Assembly: GCA_003254905.1 (NCBI GenBank)
Contig: QANU01047381.1
Coordinates: 573,144 to 637,143, forward strand
Length of the DNA stretch: 64,000 nucleotides
Source: Nissolia schottii
Taxonomy: Eukaryota > Streptophyta > Magnoliopsida > Fabales > Fabaceae
Direction: 5' to 3'
In this document: positions 37,416-49,111 of the stretch, piece after piece
Layout: every line of letters begins with the position of its first letter
How positions within the stretch are numbered: the first letter of the stretch is position 1
Made by a program: the position numbers and the translations under genes
Notes under the pieces: generated by a model
Seen by the model: only the letters and a program-made list of their open reading frames with translations
Databases searched by the model: none
Told to the model about the DNA's origin: nothing

Positions 37416-37852
37416 GGAAAAATTAGCACTAAAGACAATTAAGGAGGTCGAATTAAGAAAAAAGACCAACTATAATTAAATTATCAAAAAGGACCAGCTA
37501 GACTTTTATTTAAAGAGAAGGACCAAAGAATTGTTTGTTTGTAGTAGAAGTTAATATCCTTAATTTATAATAATAATCGATCCATTTAATAATTAAAAAA
37601 AACTCTTCTCTCACTCTCTTTATTTGTTTTCTCAGAATCTCGTTATCTTTTCTTTTTTTTTATACGTATCATTGTCTTTTTTTTAATAAGCAAGAATCCC
37701 TTTTTCAATAAGGGTATCATTGTCTTTTACAAACAATTTTTTTTGTCCTTCTCTTTAAATAAAAGTCTAGTTGATCCTTATTAATAATTTAATTATAGTT
37801 GATCCTTTTTTTTAGTTAGACCACCTTAACGATCCTTAGTGCTACTTTTTCC
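37416..37852. mobile_element. Mutator-like foldback MITE with perfect 9-bp duplication
   Basis: A 437-bp segment has long imperfect inverted arms of roughly 120 bases. The left arm starts GGAAAAATTAGCACTAA; the right arm, in complement, starts GGAAAAAGTAGCACTAA. Inner arms pair too (GACTTTTATTTAAAGAGAAG versus its complement near 37750). The 9 bases on each side are identical, AAATAAAAA (37407-37415 and 37853-37861). Long arms starting with G and a 9-bp duplication are the marks of Mutator-type elements. The centre is AT-rich and non-coding. Confidence 0.85.
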
Positions 37853-37968
37853 AAATAAAAAACTGAGAGACTTAAACTCAATACAATGGTACCCATCAAT
37901 GTTGTTAACGAAAATTGCCAATACTTTACAACCTTTTGCATATGTGCACATAACATATATGTATGTAG

Positions 37969-40038
37969 TGTTTTTAGAAATCGCATAGAGGGTGATAAAA
38001 CCCTAGCGCCCCACTATTACTTAGAGAGGAGGCTCCTCCTCCTCCTATAAATAGAACCCTTAGGCAGCACTGCAACTCGTTAATTCCTTTAGACTTTCTA
38101 AGGTTCCTCCCAAGTGTTGGAACTTTTCTGTTCAGTTTTTGTGGAGGCGCAACGTCTTCACTTAGGTTAGGTAATTATTCTTTTTAGGGATGACTTAGCG
38201 TAGTAGGTCCCGACACCACTACTTTGGTAGCGGAAGCGCTATGGCGGTCCACGATTGCCGTAGCAATGCCAGATCGCTATCGCGACACCCTTCAATAATA
38301 TTTTTGTCAGTTTCTCATGGTGTGGTATTTGTTGGCCACTCCAAGTGCCAACGCTATGCCGCTCGGAGCTTCCAGTGTCAATGCTCCCTAATCTCAAGCC
38401 TTTCTAGGTGAGTAGAGGTTCCAGTGCGTCGACGATGTTGCATTGGCGATTCGTCAATCGAGTCAATTGTGTTAGCGTGGTTTTTGTTATTATTATTATT
38501 TAATTATTAATTATTCAAGTATCTGGGTTAATTAATTATTCATATGCTTAGTAAATCACATGTTAGGACTAAGTAGAGACCTATGTATGTGCTATATGAA
38601 ATAAATGTATGTTTATATGCTTAGAACTGTTTGGTTAGGCTTAAGTAGCAATTCCTGTAGTATAACCTGAGGATAACAGCCTTTCAATAATTAGTAGGCA
38701 TAGAATCTAACAACGTTGGTTATTAATTACTGTAAATAGAATATAAATAGCCCGCCCACACTAATTAAGAATACCATAATTAGTTATGCATGACAACCCT
38801 AAGACAACAACTTATGTTCCTACAGCTTTAGTATGATATGGGTTTAGCATACCTGTTACGGACTAGACCCAAGAATCCTAATTGGTTCCCTACTTTGAGT
38901 CCACGGATCATGGGCCCCAAGTCCATTTCACCCACACAGACTCATCCCCAGGTTAGAGGTTGAATTTTGGGCACCTAGAGTGATCCCCGAACTGAGAGAA
39001 AAATTCGGCACGCAGAGGCTTCCCTATAATTGAGAGGAAAATTCGAAGTCATGAAGTGCATCACCGGCTTCCATCCTGTAAATCCTAGGAAACCATACCC
39101 TCAGGTATAAATGGGACCGGCCCACCAAGTATCCCCCAAAACCCATCCTTGATCTTTTACCTTTATCTTGCACCGACTTACTTGAGTGTTGGAGTTCTTG
39201 CAGGTACCCCCATCACCGCGTCGGAGATACGCCAAGGAGTTTCGGAGCCCTACCCGTCCGAGGAAAACACATCTCAGTACAGTACCCACAATATTCCCAA
39301 TGTGATATGGGTTCAGCGTGCTCACAGTATTCTCAGTATAATATGAGTTCAACATACCCACAGTGATTTAGTATTCTTTACAGGGTTCCAGCGCACCTGG
39401 ACTGCCAGGATTTATCCTGGCAAAGCAAGATTGAGTTCGCTCTCCCTTAATCAAGGATTGAGATGCATCTCTCCTGGCACCCCACCATTGGAAGTGGGCA
39501 GTATTACACAACAGCTATATCAGTTAATTATTCAGCAGTAATATTCCTAGCAAAGTTGTAATATATGAACTATTTTGCGTTTATCTTTCAGCTATATATA
39601 TGTTATCTGTATTAAATGCTATTATATGTTTGTGGGTGGTACCGAGATATCCACCACTAAGTTGACAACTCACTCTTCTGTCATATTGTTTTTCAGATAC
39701 AGTTAAGGAGAGTGATATTGTTCCCTTCATCCAGTAGCAGCAAGGTCCAACGTCAGTGGTGAACTCCAGTTTGCAGTGAGGCCTACCTTATGATATTTTA
39801 TGTTGTTAGGATTTGCTCCAGATAGTTAGAGCAGAGTTTTACATTGTTAGACTTTAGCATCAACATTATTAATTTCATTATTATTTTAATAAGATATTAT
39901 GTAATTTAGACAACTAATTCATTATATGTAATTTAGTTATTAAATCAGTATCATGCATGATTAGTAGTTAAGCCACATCAGAGCTTCCGTAGGGTCAGTA
40001 TCCCTGCATGCGGTCACATCCAAAGTTGGAGTGTGACA
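37969..40038. mobile_element. Solo LTR (gypsy-like) containing a second solo LTR
   Basis: The right end, GTTGGAGTGTGACA at 40038, and the preceding GCGGTCACATCCAAAG resemble the end of the LTR at 24210. A plus-strand TATA-like box CCTATAAATAG is near 38044, again as in that LTR. No coding frame. The left border is uncertain; TG at 37969 is the best guess. A separate LTR is inserted at 38854-39281. Confidence 0.5.
38854..39281 (+). mobile_element. Nested solo LTR, 428 bp
   Basis: Begins TGTTACGGACTAG and ends CTCAGTACA (TG...CA). Flanking 5-mers are ATACC and GTACC, a four-of-five target duplication. It contains a TATA-like box GTATAAATGG (about 39104) and a TTGCAGGTACCCCC motif further on. 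No internal region is present, so it is a recombined solo LTR. Confidence 0.65.
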
Positions 40039-41586
40039 ATAGTATATTTGAGTTATATTGTAGAATCGTAATTTCATATATAACAATAGAAAATCTAAAC
40101 AAGAAGTAAATTTTCGTATGTAATACAAGTACTTGGTAGGATATTTGTTCAAAATGTAAATTGTTGGTAGGAAATTTTAAAAATGTTTTTGCTCAAACTT
40201 TTTTCACAATGAATGAGTAGATGAAGTTTGACATATTGCTTATTAAGATTATCAATAATCCACACTCAAATTACTACTAAAAAAGATTGTTACTTTTAAA
40301 TTGTTGATAACATTACATTGTAATATTTTATATGCACATATAATCTAATTGAGAATTTACATTATTTTGTTTGATACATCAAAAAATATTACTAGATAAT
40401 GTATATCATTTATTAAAAAACACTGAATAATAATGGTAGTGACGGTGGAGATGGTAGCAACATTGGTGTTTGTGATGGCAGGTGGTAATGGCGGCAATTG
40501 TTATGATAGTAGAGGAGGCTGAGGGTGGTGATTGTGGTGGGTTGCGGTTGCTTTCGCACTGTGTTTGCTTCCAAATTGCAAGGATTAAGACTTTGGTTGA
40601 GAGTTATGAAGAAAAAGAAAGGTAAAACGTCAAAAGGAACATAAGGGGAATATGAACATTCCCCACTGTGGAGGACTTCAAAAAGGATTTAGAAACACAT
40701 TTGCCTACTTTTTATTAAAAAAATGAATAAAATAAATTTTCCTACTCTCAAGTTCAAGCCCCGAGTAAGGAATAACTTGTGATAAGAGAGATTGCCCCCT
40801 AAAATGGGTCATTCACTTTCTCGATCCGAATGTAGTCGATAGACCAAAGGTTGACACCAATGATTACAGACAAAAAAAAAAATTAAAACTCCCAAACAAT
40901 TTTAATAACCCCCTCAAAGTCCTCAATCTTTTTTCTCTCCCCTTCTAAACTTAACTAACAACGACAAAAAAAAAAAAGAGGTTGCTCACAAGAGATTAAA
41001 CATGTGACATACAAAAGACTTGAGCAGGTAAGAATAAGAAATGAACAAGGATCTCATTGGCATGTACTGAAAAGTCTCACATGATTGCCATCTTACTAGT
41101 CATCCATATCCAATTTGATAAACATTGCTAGTAAGTGCCACTATTTTTACACCCACAAAATGAGTTGCCTGTATCTTATGTCTAACTAAATTGTACAGCA
41201 AAAATTGTTTTCCTTTTTGAGCTACAAAGTCGAGACACAAACTTATGTTACACCTAGCAACATTGCATGCAAAATTAGCCTGCTTACTGCTGCTTTATTT
41301 CTTAGTAGTTTAAGTGAGTAGATTCCATCCCTTACATTCTACTCTACAACCTTGTTGACCATCTTGGCTTCCACAAACCCAAACTTTTGCAAAAAGGAAA
41401 TTTCAAGCATACAATCTAATGACAAGAACTTGGGACAACATGTCTCACACTATCAAATTGATCAAATCACTAGAGGGGCATAAAGCCACCTTGAGGCAAA
41501 GAGCGAACTACGGATAAATTGCTAGCGATCTACAAAAAAAGGAGAAGAAAAAGAGGTTTCTTTTTGGACTTCCAGACAAAACCATC

Positions 41587-44500
41587 TTAGCCTTGCATAG
41601 GGGAACCGTGTGTAAAACCCCACAACTGCACATATTAGAAATATAGTGAATCACTAAATCAGAAAATATCATATCCCTTACATTAATATTTTGCAAACTG
41701 CAACAAAATATATTGGGCTCGTTAAGAACATTACCTCGACATTCTTCAACTCAAACTCTGGACTATGGGCAAGACCTAAGTTTCCAAATGTGTCGCAAGG
41801 TCCGCTAGTTCCAGTTAACCTTTTTCAACCAGAAGGATACATTCCAGAAGAGTTTCCACCATGATACTTTAACAAAATGTAGTGAAAGAAACGAAAAAGC
41901 AGTAGTATTTAAATACTTACAAATCTTCATCCAAGCATAATGCATAATTACCCCCGCCGCCAAGTGCAAGAAAGTCACTCAAACACATGTAGTAGTACCG
42001 GTTGGCACCTGCAGAAAAACTGTGTTTAAGCATCACATGTTCAAAGAAACTCAAAAAGGAAGAATGAAACAGAGAAGGTTAGCAACTTCTCCAGCCTAAA
42101 ATAAAAAGGATTGAGACCTTCTACCCTGAATAGAGATAGTTTAATTTTTTTTCATAGTTTAGGAATAGACTAAATTAGTAATGATTCACAACAGTTGCAA
42201 CTTCATCCACCAATTAACCTAACTCATCAATTGTGAAAGTCTCAGACACTGAACATCCAACATTTTTACAGGTAGGTAAAGTCACCAAATTGACATGCTC
42301 ATGAAAATGCCCTTTTTTTGTCAAAGGAACAATACAAAAGGATATTATGATCTTAAAAGGATAGAATATCAGTGAACAGAACATATTTGTATAGTACAGT
42401 AATTCCCCAATGATCAGAAGTACAGGAACCGAAAGTAAAGTGGAGCACATACTAGTAGTATGTATCAAAAATGATTATCATGCATTAATTTATACTCTTA
42501 ATTTATACTCAAACAAGAGGAAGAGATGCACAGGGTGATCGCCAGATAGTCAGTGGGTAGAAAACTTGAGAGGCCGATTGCACACTTCATCTATATGTCA
42601 CATGCTTTCACATCATGCAAACGAAGATCCTAGTAAATTTTCATAACTGAGATACATACATTAATCAACCCTAAAACACATGGAAATGTCACACTTACGA
42701 ATACAAACCCAGGGAACTCATCAGTTTATGACATTTGTCTTAGTTTCAACATCTTCCTACAAAAATAAGCATTTGCAAAATGAGGACCCTTACCAGTAGG
42801 TCGAAACAGCCTTGGCTCACCATATATAGTTGTAAAGACAAAAGTTTGGTTTGTCCCCTATCACCAAAGAAGGCAAAATGAGGCCATAGTTCAAGATGTA
42901 GAAGTTTCTTCATAAAGAAGCATTATCCGTATTAAAAAGAAAGCTGACATACTTGATATTTTCGCTTAGCTGTAGGTTTCAAGGGGCAATCTAGCAGCCC
43001 GCCAAACACAGCACCTTTCATATCTCCAACAATCTAACAGTTAAGCAAAATAGATTATAATCCATTGTCAAATAAAAGAACTTATACATTGTTCTGCAAC
43101 CACTAAATATCATATGTACACCAATACTGAACCATGAATTTATTTCAAAAAGGTTTCCGTACCAGCAAACCCGGACAAGAAAGTTCAGCACTCTTGCGAA
43201 GAAGTGTACGAAGTGATACTCCATGTTTCAACGTACTGCCCTTAATTTGAAGAACAAACATTGAATCAGAATTTCAACCAGTAGCATAATACTTTTCAGT
43301 GCACAAATTATAAAGGTAGAGAGCAAACATACCTGTAAAGTAAGACCCACTGACGTCCTTTTACTATATTAGGGAGGCATGATTCAAAAAAATCATACAA
43401 CTCAGGAGAAATAAAAATAGATTCGTCAGTAAGATTATGGAGTGGAGACTTCTTTGAAGTATTCGGAGTTTGCTGCTCATTTGCTTCTTCAAAAACTTCA
43501 GAACAGCTACTGCTCCTTCTAGACGTCTGATCTTCATCAACAATTTCATCTTTCAATGAATCTGTGCTGTTACACGTAGGATCATAATTGACACAATTAT
43601 CCATTGGAACATCCTGATACTCAAAATTTTCATAATTATATCTATTAGAAGCTGATTGAATCGGTTTAAGATCATTTTGATGATTGCTTGGCTTGGATCC
43701 ACCGAAGCTGAGTGAAGGGATAACATGAGAAAAATATGATGACCATGATTTATCCTCTTTAGGATACGGGCTAGCCTGCACAAAACAAAAACCTCATGTC
43801 AATGATGAAAGAAAGACACGCAAAGGAAACTTAAGGTGATTATTTTTCCACTTGGAACATGCAAAGCTAATTAGCACAAGGTACATAACATGCAGGGCCT
43901 ATGGATGACATTCTTTGAACTTTATTCTTATTCACTTAGATGTAAAATGAGATGTAATAGTATTTTTTATGTTTTCCCTAACCTCTCTAACTGTGAGATA
44001 GAGGTGTGATGACTGCAGACAGTAAAGACACAGGAATTTATGAGGAAAGAATATTAAAGCTTGGTGATACAGTGATACACTTTCCAAATGAATTGAATCT
44101 AGGGGTAAAGGCAATCATACTCCAAATGAAGCGTCTTGAGCACATGAAAGTTTCATCTTTCTATTGTGATAAGACTGAAGGTTTACAGATCTTCAAATTG
44201 CATAGATAGAAGGAAATAATAGAGAAACAAACTGATGATGGGACCCATGTATGCCAGATTTACATCCTGATGCAAAATCTAAGCTATTAACAAGAATATT
44301 GACACCATGTTACACAAAATAAGCCTACAATACAACAACAACAACAACAGCAACAACAACTGAGCCTTTTCCCACTATGTGGGGTTGGCTACATGGATCA
44401 AACGATGCCATAGTGCCTTGCCATAAGCCATGTTTTCATGCAGACCATTAACCTCTAAATCTTTTCTAATCGTTTTCTCTATGATTTTTTTAGGTCTCCC

Positions 44501-45552
44501 TCTACAATTCAATATAAATCTTAACCAACAGCAATATATAGAAGAAAATTACAAAATATCATGACTCAAATCCATTCGAATTGCCAAGACAAAGTGAAAG
44601 AGCATTACTAGCAAACTCAAGTGACTTAAAACAAAACTATAAAAGGTCGACTTTCCTTAATTCATCAAGTGATAAGCTAAGCAAGGTCTTTCGCACAGGT
44701 CATAATTCCCATGGCAGCAAAACATGGAAGAAACATTTTAGAACTAGCTTAATCATCTTATTGAACTCATTAGGGTGTTGAGCCAAGGATGACATGCAGT
44801 TCCTAGAATCATGCATTGCTCACAACACAATGATAATAACGAAACGATGATATCAACAACCAAAGCTGCCACAAGATGGGACCATGGGAACTCAACTAAG
44901 GAATGTAGGGTTTGATAGACGCAAATAAGTTGTACTTCTGCTCCCGGTTTCATTTTCTACACACAACAAGATAAAAGTACTTGTATCGAACAGAAAGCCA
45001 ACATAAAAGCACTAGCAGCAGCAGCTGGTCGATCAAAGCTCAGAAAATGGCAACGCAGGGGAACAGTTCAAATCCACACCACAGCACTAGATATGTCACA
45101 ACTTCATAACCAAAGGGACAGGTTCAAAGGTCATAAAACCACTTACTAGTGTGAATGCAGAAAACAATAACGGACATAAAAACAATCCAATTACTTTTTC
45201 TTTTGCCTCGTTTTCTTAGGTGCATTTAAGTAAAAATACAAAACAAAAACTCCAACAAATGATGGCATTCAATGAAAGCACTCAACCCCAGATTCAGATT
45301 TTTAGCAGAGACCAGATCTAACCTTCGGGACAAAGTTGAAAATGGAAGGACAGAATAACAGTGACCATCAAGGTAAGTTTTTTTTCTTTCAAAAAAATAA
45401 TTATTAGGGACAACAAACACAACCAACATAACCAAATGCAGATCAGAAAAAGAAAGAAACTAGAAACCAACCTGGGGTGAGGAGGAGGAGTTGGGAGAAT
45501 TGGGAAAGAGATGGGAAAGCTTGTCTGATACTTTGTCTTTGAATGAATACAT
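41587..45552 (-). CDS. TLD-domain protein
   Basis: Eight exons on the minus strand: 45552-45472, 43775-43333, 43235-43163, 43033-42953, 42857-42794, 42008-41921, 41819-41735 and 41625-41587. Phases close to give 317 residues. The N-terminus (MYSFKDKVSDKLSHLFPNS) and a low-complexity acidic/Ser region precede a TLD domain from about residue 140 to the end: SPELYDFFESCLPNIVKGRQ, HGVSLRTLLRKS, IVGDMKGAVFGGLLDCPL, NQTFVFTTIYGEPRLFRPTG, YYYMCLSDFLALGGGGNYAL, HSPEFELKNVELWGFTH. TLD domains occur in oxidation-resistance (OXR1-type) and V-ATPase-binding proteins; the plant member's role is less defined. The usual end after LWGFTH is altered to GSPMQG. Intron 1 (~1.7 kb) carries a LINE tail. No signal peptide. 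Confidence 0.9.
44333..44512 (-). mobile_element. RTE-type LINE 3' tail in TLD intron 1
   Basis: The plus strand has CAA repeats followed by a conserved block with CCCACTATGTGGGGTTGG and CTACATGGATCAAACG. In minus orientation this is the 3' end of plant RTE-clade LINEs, which finish in (TTG)n. It lies in intron 1 of the TLD gene on the same strand. Only the truncated 3' part is present. Confidence 0.65.
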
Positions 45553-45582
45553 GATGAAAGAGAGGGTAGCTGTGTGTGAGAG

Positions 45583-45594
45583 CTACGATCCCAT
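45583..45594 (-). promoter_or_regulatory. Mini upstream ORF before TLD start
   Basis: Minus-strand ATG GGA TCG TAG, encoding MGS, lies 31 bases before the main start at 45552. It may slightly reduce initiation if the leader extends this far, which is likely but not shown. Confidence 0.4.
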
Positions 45595-47681
45595 GCCTTG
45601 ATTTGAAGGAAGAAGGGAGTAGAAGTCGGTGGTGCTGATTCAACGACAAACAACACAGACAGCTAACAACGTAATTAAGGGAAAGGTAGATTGATTGATT
45701 GATTGCACCCCTTTACGTGTCACGCCCTCCCTTCTTCCGTTTATGGAAGGAATCGAATATCTCTATCCGACTCTAGCTTTTAAATTTTACAAATATCAGA
45801 CTCCTTTTTTTTCTTCTTTTTGATTAATTAATTCTTTTATGATTTAAGTTCTATTTATAATACTAAATAAATAATAAATTAAATAGTCTTTTCTTGTACC
45901 GTTAAAGGATAAGATAAAAGATAATTAAAATACGGGATATAATGATAATCCATCTCATTATTTAATCGTGTTAATATGAGTTTGATTTTTATTTAAGAAA
46001 ATAAAAAATATTTTATAACTGATAATTTATTATTTCGTATGAGTTAAGTTTTTGCGATGAAATTAATTATTGTTATTGATGTCAAACTAATCTTATAATA
46101 TTTTTTTAATTGTTATTTAGAGTCATAACGTTATCAGACACTTGATCATTTTCTTAGCCACCTCTCCATGAAACTATTTTCCAAGAATATTTTTGGATCG
46201 GAATCTATCTATTTGATAGACGCGGCCCTTATCACGAGCGGAATATTCTGAGTTGGTTACAACTCTTGATATTTTTATATGACTATTACATGTTTTTTTC
46301 TTCCTGATATTAACGACTCTCTACAGAGTTACAGACTACAACATGTTGGACAAGGTAGGACCTTGCAAAACAAATAAAAGAAAGAAACGCAGGTTTGAGG
46401 TGTGGTGGCACTTTTGCACTGATCATGGAATTTAAAATCTAGAAACCAATTAACTAAATTAGAGCCTCGCATAAAAATAATTTCAAAAAAAGAACCTCAT
46501 ATTTAAGTGACATGCAAGACTTTTGGGATTGCTTCTAATAAAGATATCTGTGAAAAATAAAAATGATAAACGAGGGGCAAACGGAATATTTTCATTTGGT
46601 CCAAGTCGCCTAGTGGCGTGGGCTTGCCATGATGAACTTTGAGAAAGCGGACTCCAATGCTAACAGTATACATGGACGATGGATAGAATTTGCACTCTTA
46701 ATTGAGTCTCTTTATTTTAGGGCCGTACACCTTCAGTTGGCCCAATGAAATTAGTTATACTTATAGGGAAATTTATAATATAATACAACCCAGTAACAAA
46801 TTTTTTTTTTTACAAAGATAAAATTCATTGATGATTCAAATGAAATACATGAAGAATCATTAGGATCACAACAAGCACGACACGCAAAACCAACAAGCGA
46901 AAAAGTCGTACTAGCTTAAATGGGGTCTTCCAATAACTAACAAGTCTAACCAAAACCTAGAACTTAGATATGGTGGGAAATGGAATTTTTTAGTTCTTCA
47001 CACTCTTCTCAATTACTTGTTAATCTTCAAATATTGAATGGTACCATTGCCAAGTTCAAACCATTCACCTCACCATGCACTTCTTCATTCTTTGCACTGC
47101 ATCGATTAGGTAACAACTCTAGAACAATAGCAAACCTTTTGGGAACGGTATTAGATCCCATCCCTATTAACTTTACAGCAGATATTCCAATATGCTCTAG
47201 GGATAAACAAAAAAGAACCCTAATTAAAATTTACGATAGATAAACTAAGGACACATCAACAACATAAATTAAAAGTAAAAAAAATAAACAAAGGGGGGTT
47301 AGTGATCACCGAGAAGGAGTCACTACTACAAACAAGATTTTTAGTGGCAATAAATTTTATCTTTTACGGCAATAAAAATGACCGCTAAAGTTTTTAGCGG
47401 TCATTAGCCTTTTGCCCGGCCTGGTGTTGTCGCTAAAGAATTTTAGTGGTTATTCAACAAAGTGCTAGTAAAAGCATATTTGATTGCCATAAAAGACCTA
47501 ATGTAAATAATGACCATTATTTATGGCAATTTGTATTGCCGCTAAAGTTAATGTTAGAATAACTCAAATACCACTTTTAGCAGCATTTACTATTGCCGGT
47601 AAAACTTTAAAAAAAATTCAATAATTATTGTTGCTACAATTATTGCTACAATAATTATTATTACTACCAATTGTAATTAGG

Positions 47682-49111
47682 TGTTGTACTTATGAAAGCA
47701 TGCATCATGAAGACTCGGTTGTCATACGGCTTAGGACGACTGTGGATAACTAGAAGTAATCACCTAAAGTTAAAGAGCATAATTGAATCCTAGGAAACAA
47801 TGAGGTCTTAAGACAGGTTCCGACCACTGAGGGTTCGGAATACCTTGAAGACATAACTTAGTTAAATGAGTAGGAAATCCCCCTCGCGGCAAGTCTCCGG
47901 ACACGCCGAGGAAACAGAGCAACCAGTTAGAGCAGTCAGTTAGACATTAGGCCACTTTCGGTCGCGTTGTCAGGGTGGACCCTCGCCTCTCGGTGAGCGG
48001 GTGGAGTCATGTTGTCTCGAGGAACAGGTAAGAAATGTTAGGTCGTGCACCACCACGGGACGAGTCCTAACGTGTACAAGGAGGTGTAGATGAGTCCGCT
48101 TCCGGTAACATTGTCAGGGCGGCCCCTCGCCACCTAGAGATCGGGTGGAGTTATGTTGCCTCGGGAAACAGACAGAAAAGGTTAAGTCGTACACCACCAA
48201 GGGAGGAGTCCAATGGTGTCCGAGGAGGTGTAGACTAGCAATCAGATCAAGAGTAACGCGACACCGTCAGGCGAGCCTGACAAGACACATAAGAGAGGCC
48301 AGATTCCCAGCATGCATAAGATCTGTAATGAAATGCTAAGTAGGTAACTATGTGTGTATATGTATCTACGTGTTGGGGCATGTCAAGTGAAACGATAGCA
48401 CGAGGTTGCCCATAGAGTATAGGTTACGGAGGTACGTGATCAGCGGACGCGATACCCAGACGACCAGGAATAGAAAGCGCGAGAACATAGTAAAGCAAGA
48501 CTGGATTCCCTAGTCACCTAGTAAGCTAGGTAAAGCTACTCATGACCTAGACAAATGATAATAATCAGTAGGAGCTTAGTAAGCATGGACACTTAGAGAT
48601 CTCCTGAGTGACCTAAAACATAACTGAGAAATGAAACGTTAGGTAACGCTAAGGGTTCCCACTGAGGACTAAGAGTTCTCACCCCCACTCCGTTATGGTT
48701 CCATGGGTGCAAAGCAAATGGATCGACGAGGCCGATACGTGGTAGGCGACGGAGGAGCCGCAATAGGATTGTTCCAGAGCAGCCGCCAAAGTTACTATTC
48801 TCGCGTTAGGCAATAGATGTTTTGTGTTTAAGATCTATGACTTTTATATAAATTTTGTGTAAATACTTACTAGTAAGCCANTTTAACTGCCAGATACGCT
48901 AGCGTTGGTATATACATGTTTCCTTGATCACGCACGGCTCCTAGTTTACAACTAATAAAGCAAACACACAGTTTTCAAAATGGTCCATATTTTCGCATAA
49001 GGAATATTTGTAAGGATAAAAGTAGGAGTTAAAAGTAACCTAACCAATGCAGATAACAACCTTATAATCAGTGTTACGACTATAGCGTAGGTTGAAAATA
49101 GGGGTGTTACA
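47682..49111 (-). mobile_element. Solo LTR inserted in the CACTA end, 1430 bp
   Basis: On the minus strand it starts TGTAACACCCCTATTTTCAA, a common gypsy LTR start, and ends ...AAGTACAACA. Flanking 5-mers are TTAGG and ATAGG, four of five. It contains a ~145-bp tandem duplication (about 47955-48240; see separate entry). No retrotransposon coding region is seen. One N at 48881 marks an unresolved base. Confidence 0.65.
47955..48240. repeat. Tandem duplication of about 145 bp inside the LTR
   Basis: Blocks CGGGTGGAGT-ATGTTG, GGTCGT-CACCACCA and GAGGTGTAGA occur twice in the same order, around 47960-48090 and 48105-48240, with about one difference in seven. It is an internal duplication of the LTR's GC-rich part. 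Confidence 0.7.

Larger units (their letters stand above)
31601..41586. other. TE-rich intergenic region between CCT and TLD genes
   Basis: No intact gene is supported. It contains a SINE-like segment (32085-32265), a dispersed repeat (32311-32370), TA microsatellites (33226-33258, 33645-33674), diverged direct repeats (33780-34230 and 35585-35885) around an LTR fragment and gap, a Mutator-type MITE (37416-37852) and nested solo LTRs (37969-40038). From 40430 to 40560 there is a G-rich GGTGG-type low-complexity stretch. The remainder is AT-rich without recognisable content. Confidence 0.6.

Noticed and set aside
40750..40860. tRNA-like TTCAAGCCCCGAG motif
   Set aside because: No matching A box, no cloverleaf pairing; it looks like a repeat fragment.
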